Shown piece after piece: positions 1-6,634 of a stretch of 18,880 nucleotides of DNA (the stretch's first letter is position 1; every line of letters starts with the position of its first letter). The notes under the pieces were generated by a model. It saw only the letters and a list, made by a program, of their open reading frames with translations, was not told the DNA's origin and did not search any database. Made by a program: the position numbers and the translations under genes. The DNA is taken from contig JACDAY010000285.1 in NCBI GenBank assembly GCA_013695195.1, positions 1-18,880 of the forward strand, written 5' to 3'. The stretch comes from Blastocatellia bacterium (GTDB taxonomy: Bacteria > Acidobacteriota > Blastocatellia > Pyrinomonadales > Pyrinomonadaceae).

Positions 1-539
1 AACATCAGGGGAGTGAAAATATCATGCTCAGTGTCTCGAATTTCCCCTTCCGTAAATGGTTTCGCGTAATCGCCAAAGCCTTTGACAAAGCCGTCCTCAG
101 TTCCGACAATCGTAAACCTCTCCCGCTTCGTGTTCGGCTTCAGCACCATCGTCGCGATCGCCCCTGAGCTTTTGTGGGTTTCGATTGCCTCCGCTATATC
201 GATATCCGTGATTATCTTTCCATTGACGACCAGAAACATGTCGTCTTCGAGTAAATGACGGGCGTTGTCCAAGCCTCCGGCTGTGCCCAGAATGTCCGGC
301 TCTTCAAATGTATATTCAATTTTTACACCGAAATCTGTTCCGTCGCCCAGAGCGTTGATCACCGACTGTGGTTGATGATGTAAATTAACGACAAAATCCT
401 TCAGCCCGAACCGAGCCAGATACTCTGCCACGTATCCGACGAGCGGCTTCCCAAGGAAGGGAATCGCCGGCTTGGTTCTATCGATGGTTAACGGGAAAAG
501 CCGCGTTCCGAATCCTGCGGCCAAAATCATCGTTTTCAT
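1..539 (-). CDS. Sugar-phosphate nucleotidyltransferase (NDP-sugar pyrophosphorylase family), 3' end cut by window edge
   Basis: Reading the minus strand from the ATG at 539 gives 179 codons without a stop, so the gene continues past position 1. The protein opens MKTMILAAGFGTRLFPLT, the nucleotide-binding loop of the NTP_transferase family (GDP-mannose, glucose-1-phosphate and MurNAc-1-phosphate nucleotidyltransferases), followed by TKPAIPFLGKPLVGY, which carries the conserved lysine of the sugar-phosphate binding side. ILGTAGGL (residues 83-90) is also typical. The family joins a sugar-1-phosphate to an NTP, giving an activated sugar and pyrophosphate, in the cytosol for cell-envelope or polysaccharide synthesis. 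The usual NGD metal-binding triplet reads NGK (residues 106-108), which is odd. The exact substrate cannot be told from this fragment. The family call is firm; the substrate is unknown. Confidence 0.9.
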   Translation of the reverse strand, partial: MKTMILAAGFGTRLFPLTIDRTKPAIPFLGKPLVGYVAEYLARFGLKDFVVNLHHQPQSVINALGDGTDFGVKIEYTFEEPDILGTAGGLDNARHLLEDDMFLVVNGKIITDIDIAEAIETHKSSGAIATMVLKPNTKRERFTIVGTEDGFVKGFGDYAKPFTEGEIRDTEHDIFTPLM

Positions 540-554
540 ATTGAGTCAAGCGGA

Positions 555-571
555 TTAGCTCTTTGAGCTAA
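555..571. other. Small perfect hairpin in leader of nucleotidyltransferase
   Basis: TTAGCTC and GAGCTAA form a 7-bp stem around a TTT loop, 16 bases upstream of the minus-strand start codon at 539. In the mRNA it would fold close to the ribosome binding region. It has no poly-U tail on either strand, so it is not an obvious terminator. A role in translation or mRNA stability is only a guess. Confidence 0.4.
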
Positions 572-749
572 GACAACTTTACGGCAATGACCGGCTATTT
601 ATCAACCAAGGTCTTGCAAGAAACTTAGTAAAATTTCGCTTCATTTTGGATTTTATTTACTACCAGGGCTCGCGGGCCTGCACATGGTAATAACTGAACT
701 ACTCCTCACCTAATATTCTGTAGTAGTTTCATAGACTTCAAGCTAAAAA

Positions 750-797
750 GAGCGGGGGCAGAGCCGCCCTTCCAAACCTGTCTGTAATCCGCTTAAC
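750..797 (-). repeat. GC-rich dispersed repeat, copy 1
   Basis: GGCAGAGCCGCCCTTC at 757-772 is the exact reverse complement of 2965-2980. Similarity extends on both sides (CAGGT-like on one side, CCGCT on the other). A second shared block, TTAAGCGGAT-like on the minus strand (near 785-797), has a partner near 3007-3020 but on the other side of the core. No coding capacity. It is a non-coding dispersed repeat of unknown kind. Confidence 0.55.
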
Positions 798-906
798 CTT
801 TGTTCTTTTACTTGAGTTTATATGCAAGTTAAGTTAGAACAGTTCAAGCTAATCGAGACCGCAGGTTCGGAAAGATTGCTTTGCACCAGCTCTTTTCGTA
901 AACAAT

Positions 907-2271
907 ATGGATTCTACGATGCCTCAAAAGAATAACAGTAAAGCGATTTTCGGCTGGATGACGTACGATTGGGCGAATTCGGCCTTTTATACAACCGTTG
1001 TCGCTGTCCTGATCGGGCCTTACCTGATAAACCTTGCCCAGCAGTCCGTCGGTGAAGACGGAGTAATACTCGACCTGTTATTTTTTAATGTTACGCCGAA
1101 AGGCCTGCCTGCTTTCTGCATCGCGATCTCCGTATTTGCGATGGTTGCACTCCTGCCGATATTGGGAGCGATTGCCGATTATACGCATTTAAAGAAACGC
1201 ATGATGGCGTTTTTTTGCTATCTGGGAGTGCTTTCAAGCGCGCTTTTATTTTTCGTTACCGGAGATTCGTATATTATCTGCAGCGTTTTGCTGATCATAT
1301 CGAACATGAGTTTCGCCGCCGCGAACGTGTTTTACAACGCATTTCTCATCGACCTAACGACCGAGGACAGGCGCGACCGCGTTTCGAGCTACGGATACGC
1401 ATCCGGTTATTTGGGTGGGGTGGTAATGCTGATTGCAAACATCGCGCTCATACAAAACGCCGAACGGCTCGGAATCTCAACCGGAACGGCCGTTCGGATC
1501 AGCTTTCTCGCCGCCGCAGTTTGGTGGGGATTGTTTGCGGCAATTAGTTTTTATCTGATCAAAACGCCGCGTGAAATAAGAGAATTGCCGCCCGGAAAAA
1601 ACCTTGTGACAATAGGTTTTTCAGAAGTCCGGCAAACGCTGAAGGAGCTTCGGCGGCTGAAATACACCGCGCTTTTTCTCGTCGCATACCTTTTTTACAA
1701 CGATGGAATTCAAACAGTAATACTTCAATCGTCGGTATTTTTGTCCTATGAGCTTTTCACGTCGAAAGGCCTGCCAGAGGACAATTCTTTTTTATTGGGA
1801 ATCTTCCTCGTCGCACAAGTTTTCGCTCTTATCGGCGCGATCACGTTCGAGCGCCTTGCCAGGATCATCGGTGCAAAGCGAACGATCATTATTTCGCTGG
1901 TAATTTGGTGCGCAATCGTCATTTATGCTTACGGATTCCTTGAAACAAAGACCCAGGCATGGATAATGGGTGCTGGTATTGGGCTAGTACTCGGTAGCGC
2001 ACAAGCACTTTCGCGTTCGCTTTACTCGCAAATGATCCCTAAAGGGCGCGAATCGTCATTTTTCGGGCTATACGAAATTTCGGAAAAAGGAACTTCGTGG
2101 ATGGGACAGTTGTTATTTACAATAATCGTCGGCGCGACCGGATCTTTTCGCCATGCGATATTGGCTTTGATCGTGTTCTTCGTTGTCGGAAGCATCATTC
2201 TCGTTTTTACCGACACGGAAAGGGCCATTCACGAAGCCGGAAACCTGACGCCGGAAGGGGCGGTTAAGTGA
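907..2271 (+). CDS. MFS transporter, UMF1/Atg22-like family
   Basis: A 454-residue, very hydrophobic protein. The N-terminus GWMTYDWANSAFYTTVVAVL is the hallmark of the UMF1 family of the major facilitator superfamily (bacterial relatives of the yeast vacuolar effluxer Atg22). About twelve hydrophobic segments can be picked out, with the MFS-like loop ADYTHLKKRMM after the third and the longest charged cytosolic loop near residues 220-250 (TPREIRELPPGKN), as expected at the midpoint. It sits in the cytoplasmic membrane. Yeast Atg22 exports amino acids from the vacuole; the substrate of bacterial members is generally not known. No Shine-Dalgarno is evident before the ATG at 907, and an in-frame ATG at 919 is an alternative start. 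Length is normal for the family. Confidence 0.9.
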   Translation: MDSTMPQKNNSKAIFGWMTYDWANSAFYTTVVAVLIGPYLINLAQQSVGEDGVILDLLFFNVTPKGLPAFCIAISVFAMVALLPILGAIADYTHLKKRMMAFFCYLGVLSSALLFFVTGDSYIICSVLLIISNMSFAAANVFYNAFLIDLTTEDRRDRVSSYGYASGYLGGVVMLIANIALIQNAERLGISTGTAVRISFLAAAVWWGLFAAISFYLIKTPREIRELPPGKNLVTIGFSEVRQTLKELRRLKYTALFLVAYLFYNDGIQTVILQSSVFLSYELFTSKGLPEDNSFLLGIFLVAQVFALIGAITFERLARIIGAKRTIIISLVIWCAIVIYAYGFLETKTQAWIMGAGIGLVLGSAQALSRSLYSQMIPKGRESSFFGLYEISEKGTSWMGQLLFTIIVGATGSFRHAILALIVFFVVGSIILVFTDTERAIHEAGNLTPEGAVK

Positions 2272-2279
2272 CAACCGCT

Positions 2280-2307
2280 TTGTCAAAAAGTTCCGCTTGG
2301 CTATAAT
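2280..2307 (+). promoter_or_regulatory. Candidate sigma-70 promoter for the LOG-like gene
   Basis: TTGTCA (2280-2285), a 16-base spacer, then a perfect TATAAT (2302-2307). Transcription would begin about 2313-2315, leaving a short leader of roughly 25 bases before the TTG at 2340. The -35 box also forms the right arm of a small hairpin (TGACAA 2269-2274 with TTGTCA) that starts at the stop codon of the transporter gene. Confidence 0.55.
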
Positions 2308-2339
2308 GATCGAAAGGAACGTTTCCGAGTTTTCAATAA

Positions 2340-2918
2340 TTGAACAACAACGTGATAGAAAATACAACATACAGGATAGTTACGATTTTTGGCGGTTCGA
2401 AGTGCTCATCAGATTCGGCGGAATATAAAGACGCGGAAGATTTGGGCCGCCGCCTTGCCGAAGCGGGCTTTACAATCTGCACGGGCGGTTACTTGGGAAT
2501 TATGGAAGCCGCGTCACGCGGTGCACGCGAAAAGGGCGGCCGGGTATTCGGCATCGTCATGAACCAATTCAAGTCCGAACCCAACCGCTATCTCACGGAT
2601 AAAGTCGCTACTGACCATTTTTACGACAGGCTTCAAAATTTGATAACGCGTTCCGTCGGATTTGTCGCCTTCCGCGGCGGAATGGGAACAGTCACCGAAA
2701 TATCTTTGGTATGGAACAAGCTACAGACGCGAGTGCTTGAAAGGCGGCCGCTCGTGCTGATAGGCGATTGCTGGAAGGAAGTCGTCAGTGCCTGGCAGAA
2801 GAATCTTGTGGTTTCCGATTCTGATGTTTCTTTTCTTGACTTTGCGGACAACGCCGAACAGGCGAGCCGCATAATCATTGAAAAATCCAAAGGGGTTCGT
2901 CTAGAAACGATAGTTTAG
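2340..2918 (+). CDS. LOG-like Rossmann-fold protein (TIGR00725/TIGR00730-type)
   Basis: The 192-residue protein begins with a Rossmann strand IVTIFGGSKC, then TICTGGYLGIMEAASRGA (residues 45-62) and FRGGMGTVTEI (111-121). These match the GG-x-GxM-x-A and PGGxGTxxE motifs of the lysine-decarboxylase-like/LOG superfamily. LOG enzymes release active cytokinin bases by cleaving the ribose-phosphate from nucleoside monophosphates; many bacterial members are better described as nucleotide-binding or nucleotide-hydrolysing proteins. Two positions differ from classic LOG: the proline before GGxGT is arginine, and the RK pair upstream is RL (residues 97-98), so activity should not be assumed. The TTG start at 2340 lacks an evident Shine-Dalgarno; a GTG at 2352 is an alternative. 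It likely has its own promoter. Confidence 0.8.
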   Translation: MNNNVIENTTYRIVTIFGGSKCSSDSAEYKDAEDLGRRLAEAGFTICTGGYLGIMEAASRGAREKGGRVFGIVMNQFKSEPNRYLTDKVATDHFYDRLQNLITRSVGFVAFRGGMGTVTEISLVWNKLQTRVLERRPLVLIGDCWKEVVSAWQKNLVVSDSDVSFLDFADNAEQASRIIIEKSKGVRLETIV

Positions 2919-2951
2919 TAAAGCTGGTTTTTCGATATTCAATTTAAATCA

Positions 2952-3034
2952 GATTGCAGGTCAAGAAGGGCGGCTCTGCCTCCGCTGCATTTTGAAGAAG
3001 AAAGAGTTTAAGAGCGGATGTAGAACCTGCAATC
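2952..3034 (+). repeat. GC-rich dispersed repeat, copy 2, with 10-bp terminal inverted repeats
   Basis: An 83-bp non-coding element bounded by GATTGCAGGT (2952-2961) and its reverse complement ACCTGCAATC (3025-3034). It contains the 16-mer GAAGGGCGGCTCTGCC (2965-2980), present in inverted orientation at 757-772. Terminal inverted repeats, small size and lack of coding capacity fit a non-autonomous mobile repeat or a palindromic extragenic element. It lies between the LOG-like gene and the AIM24 gene. Confidence 0.55.
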
Positions 3035-3066
3035 AGGATTGAGTTGAAAAGTTTTTATTTAATTGT

Positions 3067-3930
3067 ATGAATTGTCCAAAATGTAATGCTTTACTTCTCG
3101 ACAATGCAAGGTTTTGCGGTTCGTGCGGGCTTACGCTTCAATCTGAGGCCTCGCCATCTTCATCGCCGCGGCAAACGGGCGGTGCATTCCAATTTGACGC
3201 CGACGGTCGTGGACAAGGCCGCGGCTACACGTGGGAGATAATATTTCAGGGCGCTTTTGCTCTTGCGGTGGTTAATTTGCAGCCGGAGCAGGCAATTTCG
3301 GCGGAAGCCGGAGCAATGGTCTCGATGTCGGCGAATGTGGATCTCGAATCACAGATGAAGGGCGGCGTTTTTGGCGCTTTGAAGCGCGCGGTAGGCGGCG
3401 AATCCGCCTTTGTTTCCACATTTACTTCACGCGGCGGCCCGGGCGAAGTTACTTTTGCGCCTGGTGCACCCGGAGACGTTGCCGGAATCGAAATGAATAA
3501 CCAGACATTTATGGTTCAGTCGAGTTCCTATCTTGCGGGCGATACCAGCCTGACCGTAGACACAAAATTCGGCGGTGCGAAATCATTCTTCGGCGGTGAA
3601 GGACTTTTCGTCCTCCAAATCTCAGGTGCGGGCCTGCTGCTGGTTTCGTCATTCGGAGCTATCCACAGAAAAACGCTTCGTCCCGGCGAGAAATATGTGG
3701 TCGATACCGGCCATCTCGTTGCATGGGAAGGGCATATGCAGTACAACCTTCGTAAAGCTGCCAGCGGGTTTTTCAAAAGTTTTCTTAGCGGAGAAGGAAT
3801 GGTGGCCGAATTCAGCGGCCCCGGCGAGATATTGATCCAGACGCGGAACCTGGCAGCGTTCGCGGGCCTTTTAAAACCGTTTTTCCCGACACAAGGCGGC
3901 AGCGGAGGCGGTTTCAGCTTCGGCAATTGA
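3067..3930 (+). CDS. Zinc-ribbon protein with AIM24/TIGR00266 domain
   Basis: 287 residues. Residues 1-22 form a short zinc ribbon with two CxxC knuckles (Cys3, Cys6, Cys17, Cys20), followed by a Ser/Pro-rich linker to about residue 45. Residues 53-275 form the beta-rich AIM24/TIGR00266 domain: glycine-rich segments such as SAEAGAMVSMS, GGVFGALKRAVGG, GEGLFVLQISGAG and the C-terminal GPGEILIQTRNLAAF are typical of this family. In yeast, AIM24 is a mitochondrial protein; the bacterial members have no settled biochemical role. There is no signal peptide, so it is probably cytosolic. No clear Shine-Dalgarno precedes the ATG. Domain recognition is firm, function unknown. Confidence 0.85.
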   Translation: MNCPKCNALLLDNARFCGSCGLTLQSEASPSSSPRQTGGAFQFDADGRGQGRGYTWEIIFQGAFALAVVNLQPEQAISAEAGAMVSMSANVDLESQMKGGVFGALKRAVGGESAFVSTFTSRGGPGEVTFAPGAPGDVAGIEMNNQTFMVQSSSYLAGDTSLTVDTKFGGAKSFFGGEGLFVLQISGAGLLLVSSFGAIHRKTLRPGEKYVVDTGHLVAWEGHMQYNLRKAASGFFKSFLSGEGMVAEFSGPGEILIQTRNLAAFAGLLKPFFPTQGGSGGGFSFGN

Positions 3931-3964
3931 AAAGATATTAATTTTGGCGCTTGGGTTCCGTAAT

Positions 3965-5779
3965 ATGGAAGCTATCGATACAACCGCTAAACCGGCCGCC
4001 GCGTTTGACAAAAAACCTGAAATCCGCTTAAAGGCCCGGGCGGTTTCAAGAGGCGTTGCGATCGGTAAAATAGTTTGTTTGTACGGCAGTAACCGGCAGT
4101 TTTATAGAGTTCACATTGAATATTCCGAAATTGAGCGTGAGCTGCGTCGGCTCAGGGCCGGCATTACACTCGCCAAACGCCAGTTAACTCATATTGTGTC
4201 ATCGAAGCACCGGCCTATCCCGGATTCGAGTCCTGGCATTTTCGATGCTCATCGAATGCTGCTTGCAGACTCGTCGATGCTTTCCGAGATCGAAAGCGAA
4301 ATTTCCGAGCAAAAAGTCAATGCCGAGTGGGCGATAAAACTTGTCACGGACAAATATATAGCGAAATACAAGGCTATTCCCGACGAACACCTGCGTGATC
4401 GTTACATAGACCTTGAGGATGTTTCCGAGCGGATTCTCACCTCATTGGGCGGCGGCGGAAGGCTGCAGATTCCATTGGGGGACGACTCCATCATCGCGGC
4501 CAGGGAGCTGAAGCCGTCGACTTTGGTTGAATTAGGAGAAAAAACTCCCAGAGCCGTCCTGACGGAAAACGGCGGATGGACGTCACACTCGTTTATTTTG
4601 GCAAGGGAGTTGAATTTGCCTGCGGTAACCGGGCTGAAGAATCTGCTTCGGCGGGTAAAGACGGGCGACGATGTGATCGTGGATGGCTATAACGGGCTGA
4701 TTATACTCAATCCCGAGAAGGAAACGTTTCGGAAATACGCTATCCCGGCAGCTCAATTCAAGGAAGTCAATTTTGACAACATTGAAGATTCAGACAAGCC
4801 TGCCAAAACACTCGACGGGCATGAAATAAGAATTTTGGCGAATTCCGATGTGCCGTCAAACTATCGCAGAGCCAAGCGCCTCGGAGCGAAAGGCGTCGGG
4901 CTTTACCGTTCCGAGTTCCTCTTCAATCAATCCCGGGGATTTCCGTCCGAAAATGAGCAGATTGAAGCATATCGGAAAATCGCGGATCTTGCCGGAAACG
5001 ACGGCGTAAAGATTCGCACATTCGATTTAGGAGCCGAGCAGCTGCTCGATCAAAACGCGAACAGGGAAAAGAATCCGGCGCTTGGACTTCGCGCAATCAG
5101 ACTGGGCTTGACTTACAAAAACCAGCTCAAGATTCAGCTCAGAGCGCTTCTCCGGGCTTCATTTCAGCGTCATATCGATATAGTCCTGCCGATGATTTCC
5201 GGCCTTTCGGAAATCCGTGAAATCAAAGCGATTCTAAAGAAAGAAAGCGATCAGCTGGCAGCGAGGGGCAAGGAAGTCGGCAATCCTTTGATCGGCGCAA
5301 TGATCGAAGTTCCGGCTGCGGTGCTAATGATTAAGGAACTGGCCGAAGAAACGGACTTCTTCTGTTTGGGAACAAACGATTTAGTGCAATACATTCTCGC
5401 AGCGGATCGTGACAACGAAACCGTCGCCGACTGGTTTCGGACACTCCATCCGGCAGTGCTGCGTGCAATCCGAAGCGTTTTGAATACATCGAGGGAGACT
5501 GGCAAACGTGTGATAGTGTGCGGCGAAATGGCCGGTTCGCCATATTATATACCGATTTTGCTGGGACTTGGAGCGACCGAATTGAGTATGAATGCTCATT
5601 CGATTCCACGGGTTAAGCGAATAATCTCAGGTATTGCATTAGAAGAAACCCATCAATTACTGCTAAACATTGAACCATGCCGAACGGTAGAAGAAGTTGA
5701 AAACATTGTCGATCTTCACTTTCGCAAACATTGGACTCATCTCTTCCCGGCGGATTTTTTACGCGGTCTTCGGCGATGA
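3965..5779 (+). CDS. ptsI: PTS enzyme I (phosphoenolpyruvate-protein phosphotransferase)
   Basis: Enzyme I takes phosphate from phosphoenolpyruvate onto a histidine and passes it to HPr. Numbering from the ATG at 3965 (604 aa): the PEP-utilising N domain with HPr-binding helices (about 20-150), the swivelling phosphohistidine domain GGWTSHSFILAREL with the acceptor His208, and the C-terminal PEP-binding TIM barrel with YRSEF (Arg315), RTFDLG (Arg351), MIEVPAA (Glu448), GTNDL (Asp472) and VCGEMA (catalytic acid Cys519). All catalytic positions of E. coli enzyme I appear conserved. The usual DIGGDK stretch reads DLGAEQ, a divergence. Length is near the family's 570-590 aa with a short N-terminal extension. 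No HPr or EII gene is adjacent, so a role in nitrogen-type or regulatory phosphorelay rather than sugar import is possible. An in-frame TTG at 3944 is a less likely start. Confidence 0.92.
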   Translation: MEAIDTTAKPAAAFDKKPEIRLKARAVSRGVAIGKIVCLYGSNRQFYRVHIEYSEIERELRRLRAGITLAKRQLTHIVSSKHRPIPDSSPGIFDAHRMLLADSSMLSEIESEISEQKVNAEWAIKLVTDKYIAKYKAIPDEHLRDRYIDLEDVSERILTSLGGGGRLQIPLGDDSIIAARELKPSTLVELGEKTPRAVLTENGGWTSHSFILARELNLPAVTGLKNLLRRVKTGDDVIVDGYNGLIILNPEKETFRKYAIPAAQFKEVNFDNIEDSDKPAKTLDGHEIRILANSDVPSNYRRAKRLGAKGVGLYRSEFLFNQSRGFPSENEQIEAYRKIADLAGNDGVKIRTFDLGAEQLLDQNANREKNPALGLRAIRLGLTYKNQLKIQLRALLRASFQRHIDIVLPMISGLSEIREIKAILKKESDQLAARGKEVGNPLIGAMIEVPAAVLMIKELAEETDFFCLGTNDLVQYILAADRDNETVADWFRTLHPAVLRAIRSVLNTSRETGKRVIVCGEMAGSPYYIPILLGLGATELSMNAHSIPRVKRIISGIALEETHQLLLNIEPCRTVEEVENIVDLHFRKHWTHLFPADFLRGLRR

Positions 5780-5837
5780 GATAGCTCGCACCTGCAAGTC
5801 GAACAATTTATTTCAACACCTGAGTATACAAATCCGA

Positions 5838-5866
5838 TTTTGATGTTCAACAATATTTGCTATACT
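5838..5866 (+). promoter_or_regulatory. Promoter of rnpB
   Basis: A -10 box TATACT (5861-5866, five of six consensus bases) lies about seven bases before the expected rnpB 5' end. The -35 is poor: TTTTGA (17-base spacer), TTTGAT (16) or TTGATG (15) in the stretch 5838-5845. Position relative to the RNA end is the main support. Confidence 0.5.
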
Positions 5867-5877
5867 TAAACCGCCTT

Positions 5878-6264
5878 GCAATGGAGCAGGTTGGGCAGTC
5901 GCTTGCGTCAAGCAAGAGGAAAGTCCGAACATCAAAGGGCAACGAGCCGGATAACTTCCGGGCGTTCGAAAGATCGGACGACGACAAGTGCAACAGAAAG
6001 CAAACCAGCCTTGAAAAAGGTGATGGGTGAAATGGTGAGGTAAGAGCTCACCGGCGCGTGTGGTAACATGCGCGGCCGGGTAAACTCCTCGTGGTGCAAG
6101 ACCAAATAGGGAAACGCGAATTTGAACTGCCCGTTCAAGCGCCGATGCTGATCGGCAGCGTTTCCGGGTAGGTCGCTCGAGCCGTTCGGTAACGAACGGC
6201 CTGGATGAATGATTGCCGCCCGCCTGGCGGGTACAAAATTCGGCTTATAGGCCTGCTCCAATGC
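5878..6264 (+). ncRNA. rnpB: RNase P RNA, bacterial class A
   Basis: This is the catalytic RNA of RNase P, which removes 5' leaders from pre-tRNAs. Helix P1 is formed by TGGAGCAGG (5882-5890) with CCTGCTCCA (6252-6260), extended by three more pairs after one A-A mismatch. The invariant P4 5' strand and flanks appear as GAGGAAAGTCCGAAC (5916-5930). The specificity-domain segments GTAAGAGCTCACCGGCGC and GGTAAACTCC...GGTGCAAGACC...AAATAGG follow in the expected order. The 3' P4 and CCA-binding region reads TGGATGAATGATTGCC, GGCGGGT, then ACAAAATTCGGCTTATAGG. The last block is usually ACAGAACCCGGCTTA, so this RNA has A/U-rich substitutions there. The length (about 387 nt) is normal. A long antisense reading frame here is not a gene. 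Confidence 0.96.
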
Positions 6265-6277
6265 TTTGGCTTTTTTT
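6256..6277 (+). terminator. Likely 3' end / terminator of rnpB
   Basis: The P1 helix strand is followed within about seven bases by T7 (6271-6277). A weak alternative hairpin CCAA-TGCT-TTGG (6258-6269) lies directly before the T-run. Either the P1 stem or this small hairpin, with the U-tract, could end the transcript. Weak by ordinary intrinsic-terminator standards, so read-through into the next gene is possible. Confidence 0.4.
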
Positions 6278-6307
6278 GAAAAAATTTTAGGAGAATTGGT
6301 CAAAGAT

Positions 6308-6577
6308 ATGGCAAATCGAAAGGGCGTGTTTATCGGAGCTTACGTTCCAAACGAGCTGAAAGAATCGCTGCGCCGGCGCGCGGCTTCCGAACACCGCACG
6401 CTTTCGCAGGAGATAATACGTATTTTAGTTGAAGAGGTACATGGCAAAGGGCTGCCGGCGGGAAGTGTTGACCGTAGGAACAGCACAAACATTCCCAGGC
6501 GCCGCGCCACCGATCCGCTCCCGCGGCGGCGCTCGGAAGATCTTCCCTTTCTGCCCGGCGACAACAAAAAGAAATAA
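6308..6577 (+). CDS. Arc-type ribbon-helix-helix DNA-binding protein
   Basis: 89 residues from the ATG at 6308. Residues 7-40 (VFIGAYVPNELKESLRRRAASEHRTLSQEIIRILVEEV) have the beta-strand then two-helix pattern of the Arc/MetJ ribbon-helix-helix fold: alternating residues in the strand for base contacts, and the SQEIIRIL second helix. Such proteins bind DNA as dimers and often act as antitoxins or small repressors. The tail from residue 43 is rich in Arg and Pro (RRNSTNIPRRRATDPLPRRRSEDLP) and probably disordered. AGGAGA lies at 6289-6294, 13 bases before the ATG, a rather long spacing; an earlier in-frame TTG at 6266 falls inside the rnpB 3' end and is unlikely. No toxin-like partner is adjacent, so an antitoxin role is not supported. 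Confidence 0.75.
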   Translation: MANRKGVFIGAYVPNELKESLRRRAASEHRTLSQEIIRILVEEVHGKGLPAGSVDRRNSTNIPRRRATDPLPRRRSEDLPFLPGDNKKK

Positions 6578-6634
6578 TCTACTTCCAAGTCGGCCTTTTC
6601 TTTTTCAATTGTTAATTTGATAAAATTCTCAGGA

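Larger units (their letters stand above)
540..906. other. Intergenic region of 367 bases between divergent genes
   Basis: No convincing open reading frame or RNA gene was found. It must hold the promoters for the leftward nucleotidyltransferase and the rightward transporter, but I see no strong sigma-70 boxes for either. It contains a perfect 7-bp stem hairpin (555-571) in the leader of the nucleotidyltransferase and a GC-rich dispersed repeat copy (about 750-797). The rest is A+T-rich and featureless to the eye. Confidence 0.6.

Noticed and set aside
5932..6303. 123-codon open frame on the minus strand
   Set aside because: It is antisense to rnpB, whose conserved elements account for the sequence; no signal or motif in the translated product.
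6266..6307. Longer ribbon-helix-helix protein beginning at TTG 6266
   Set aside because: This start lies within the rnpB terminator region, has no ribosome binding site, and adds residues outside the fold.
6308..6577. Toxin-antitoxin module based on the ribbon-helix-helix protein
   Set aside because: The following gene encodes a membrane TPR protein, and no toxin-sized partner lies on either side.
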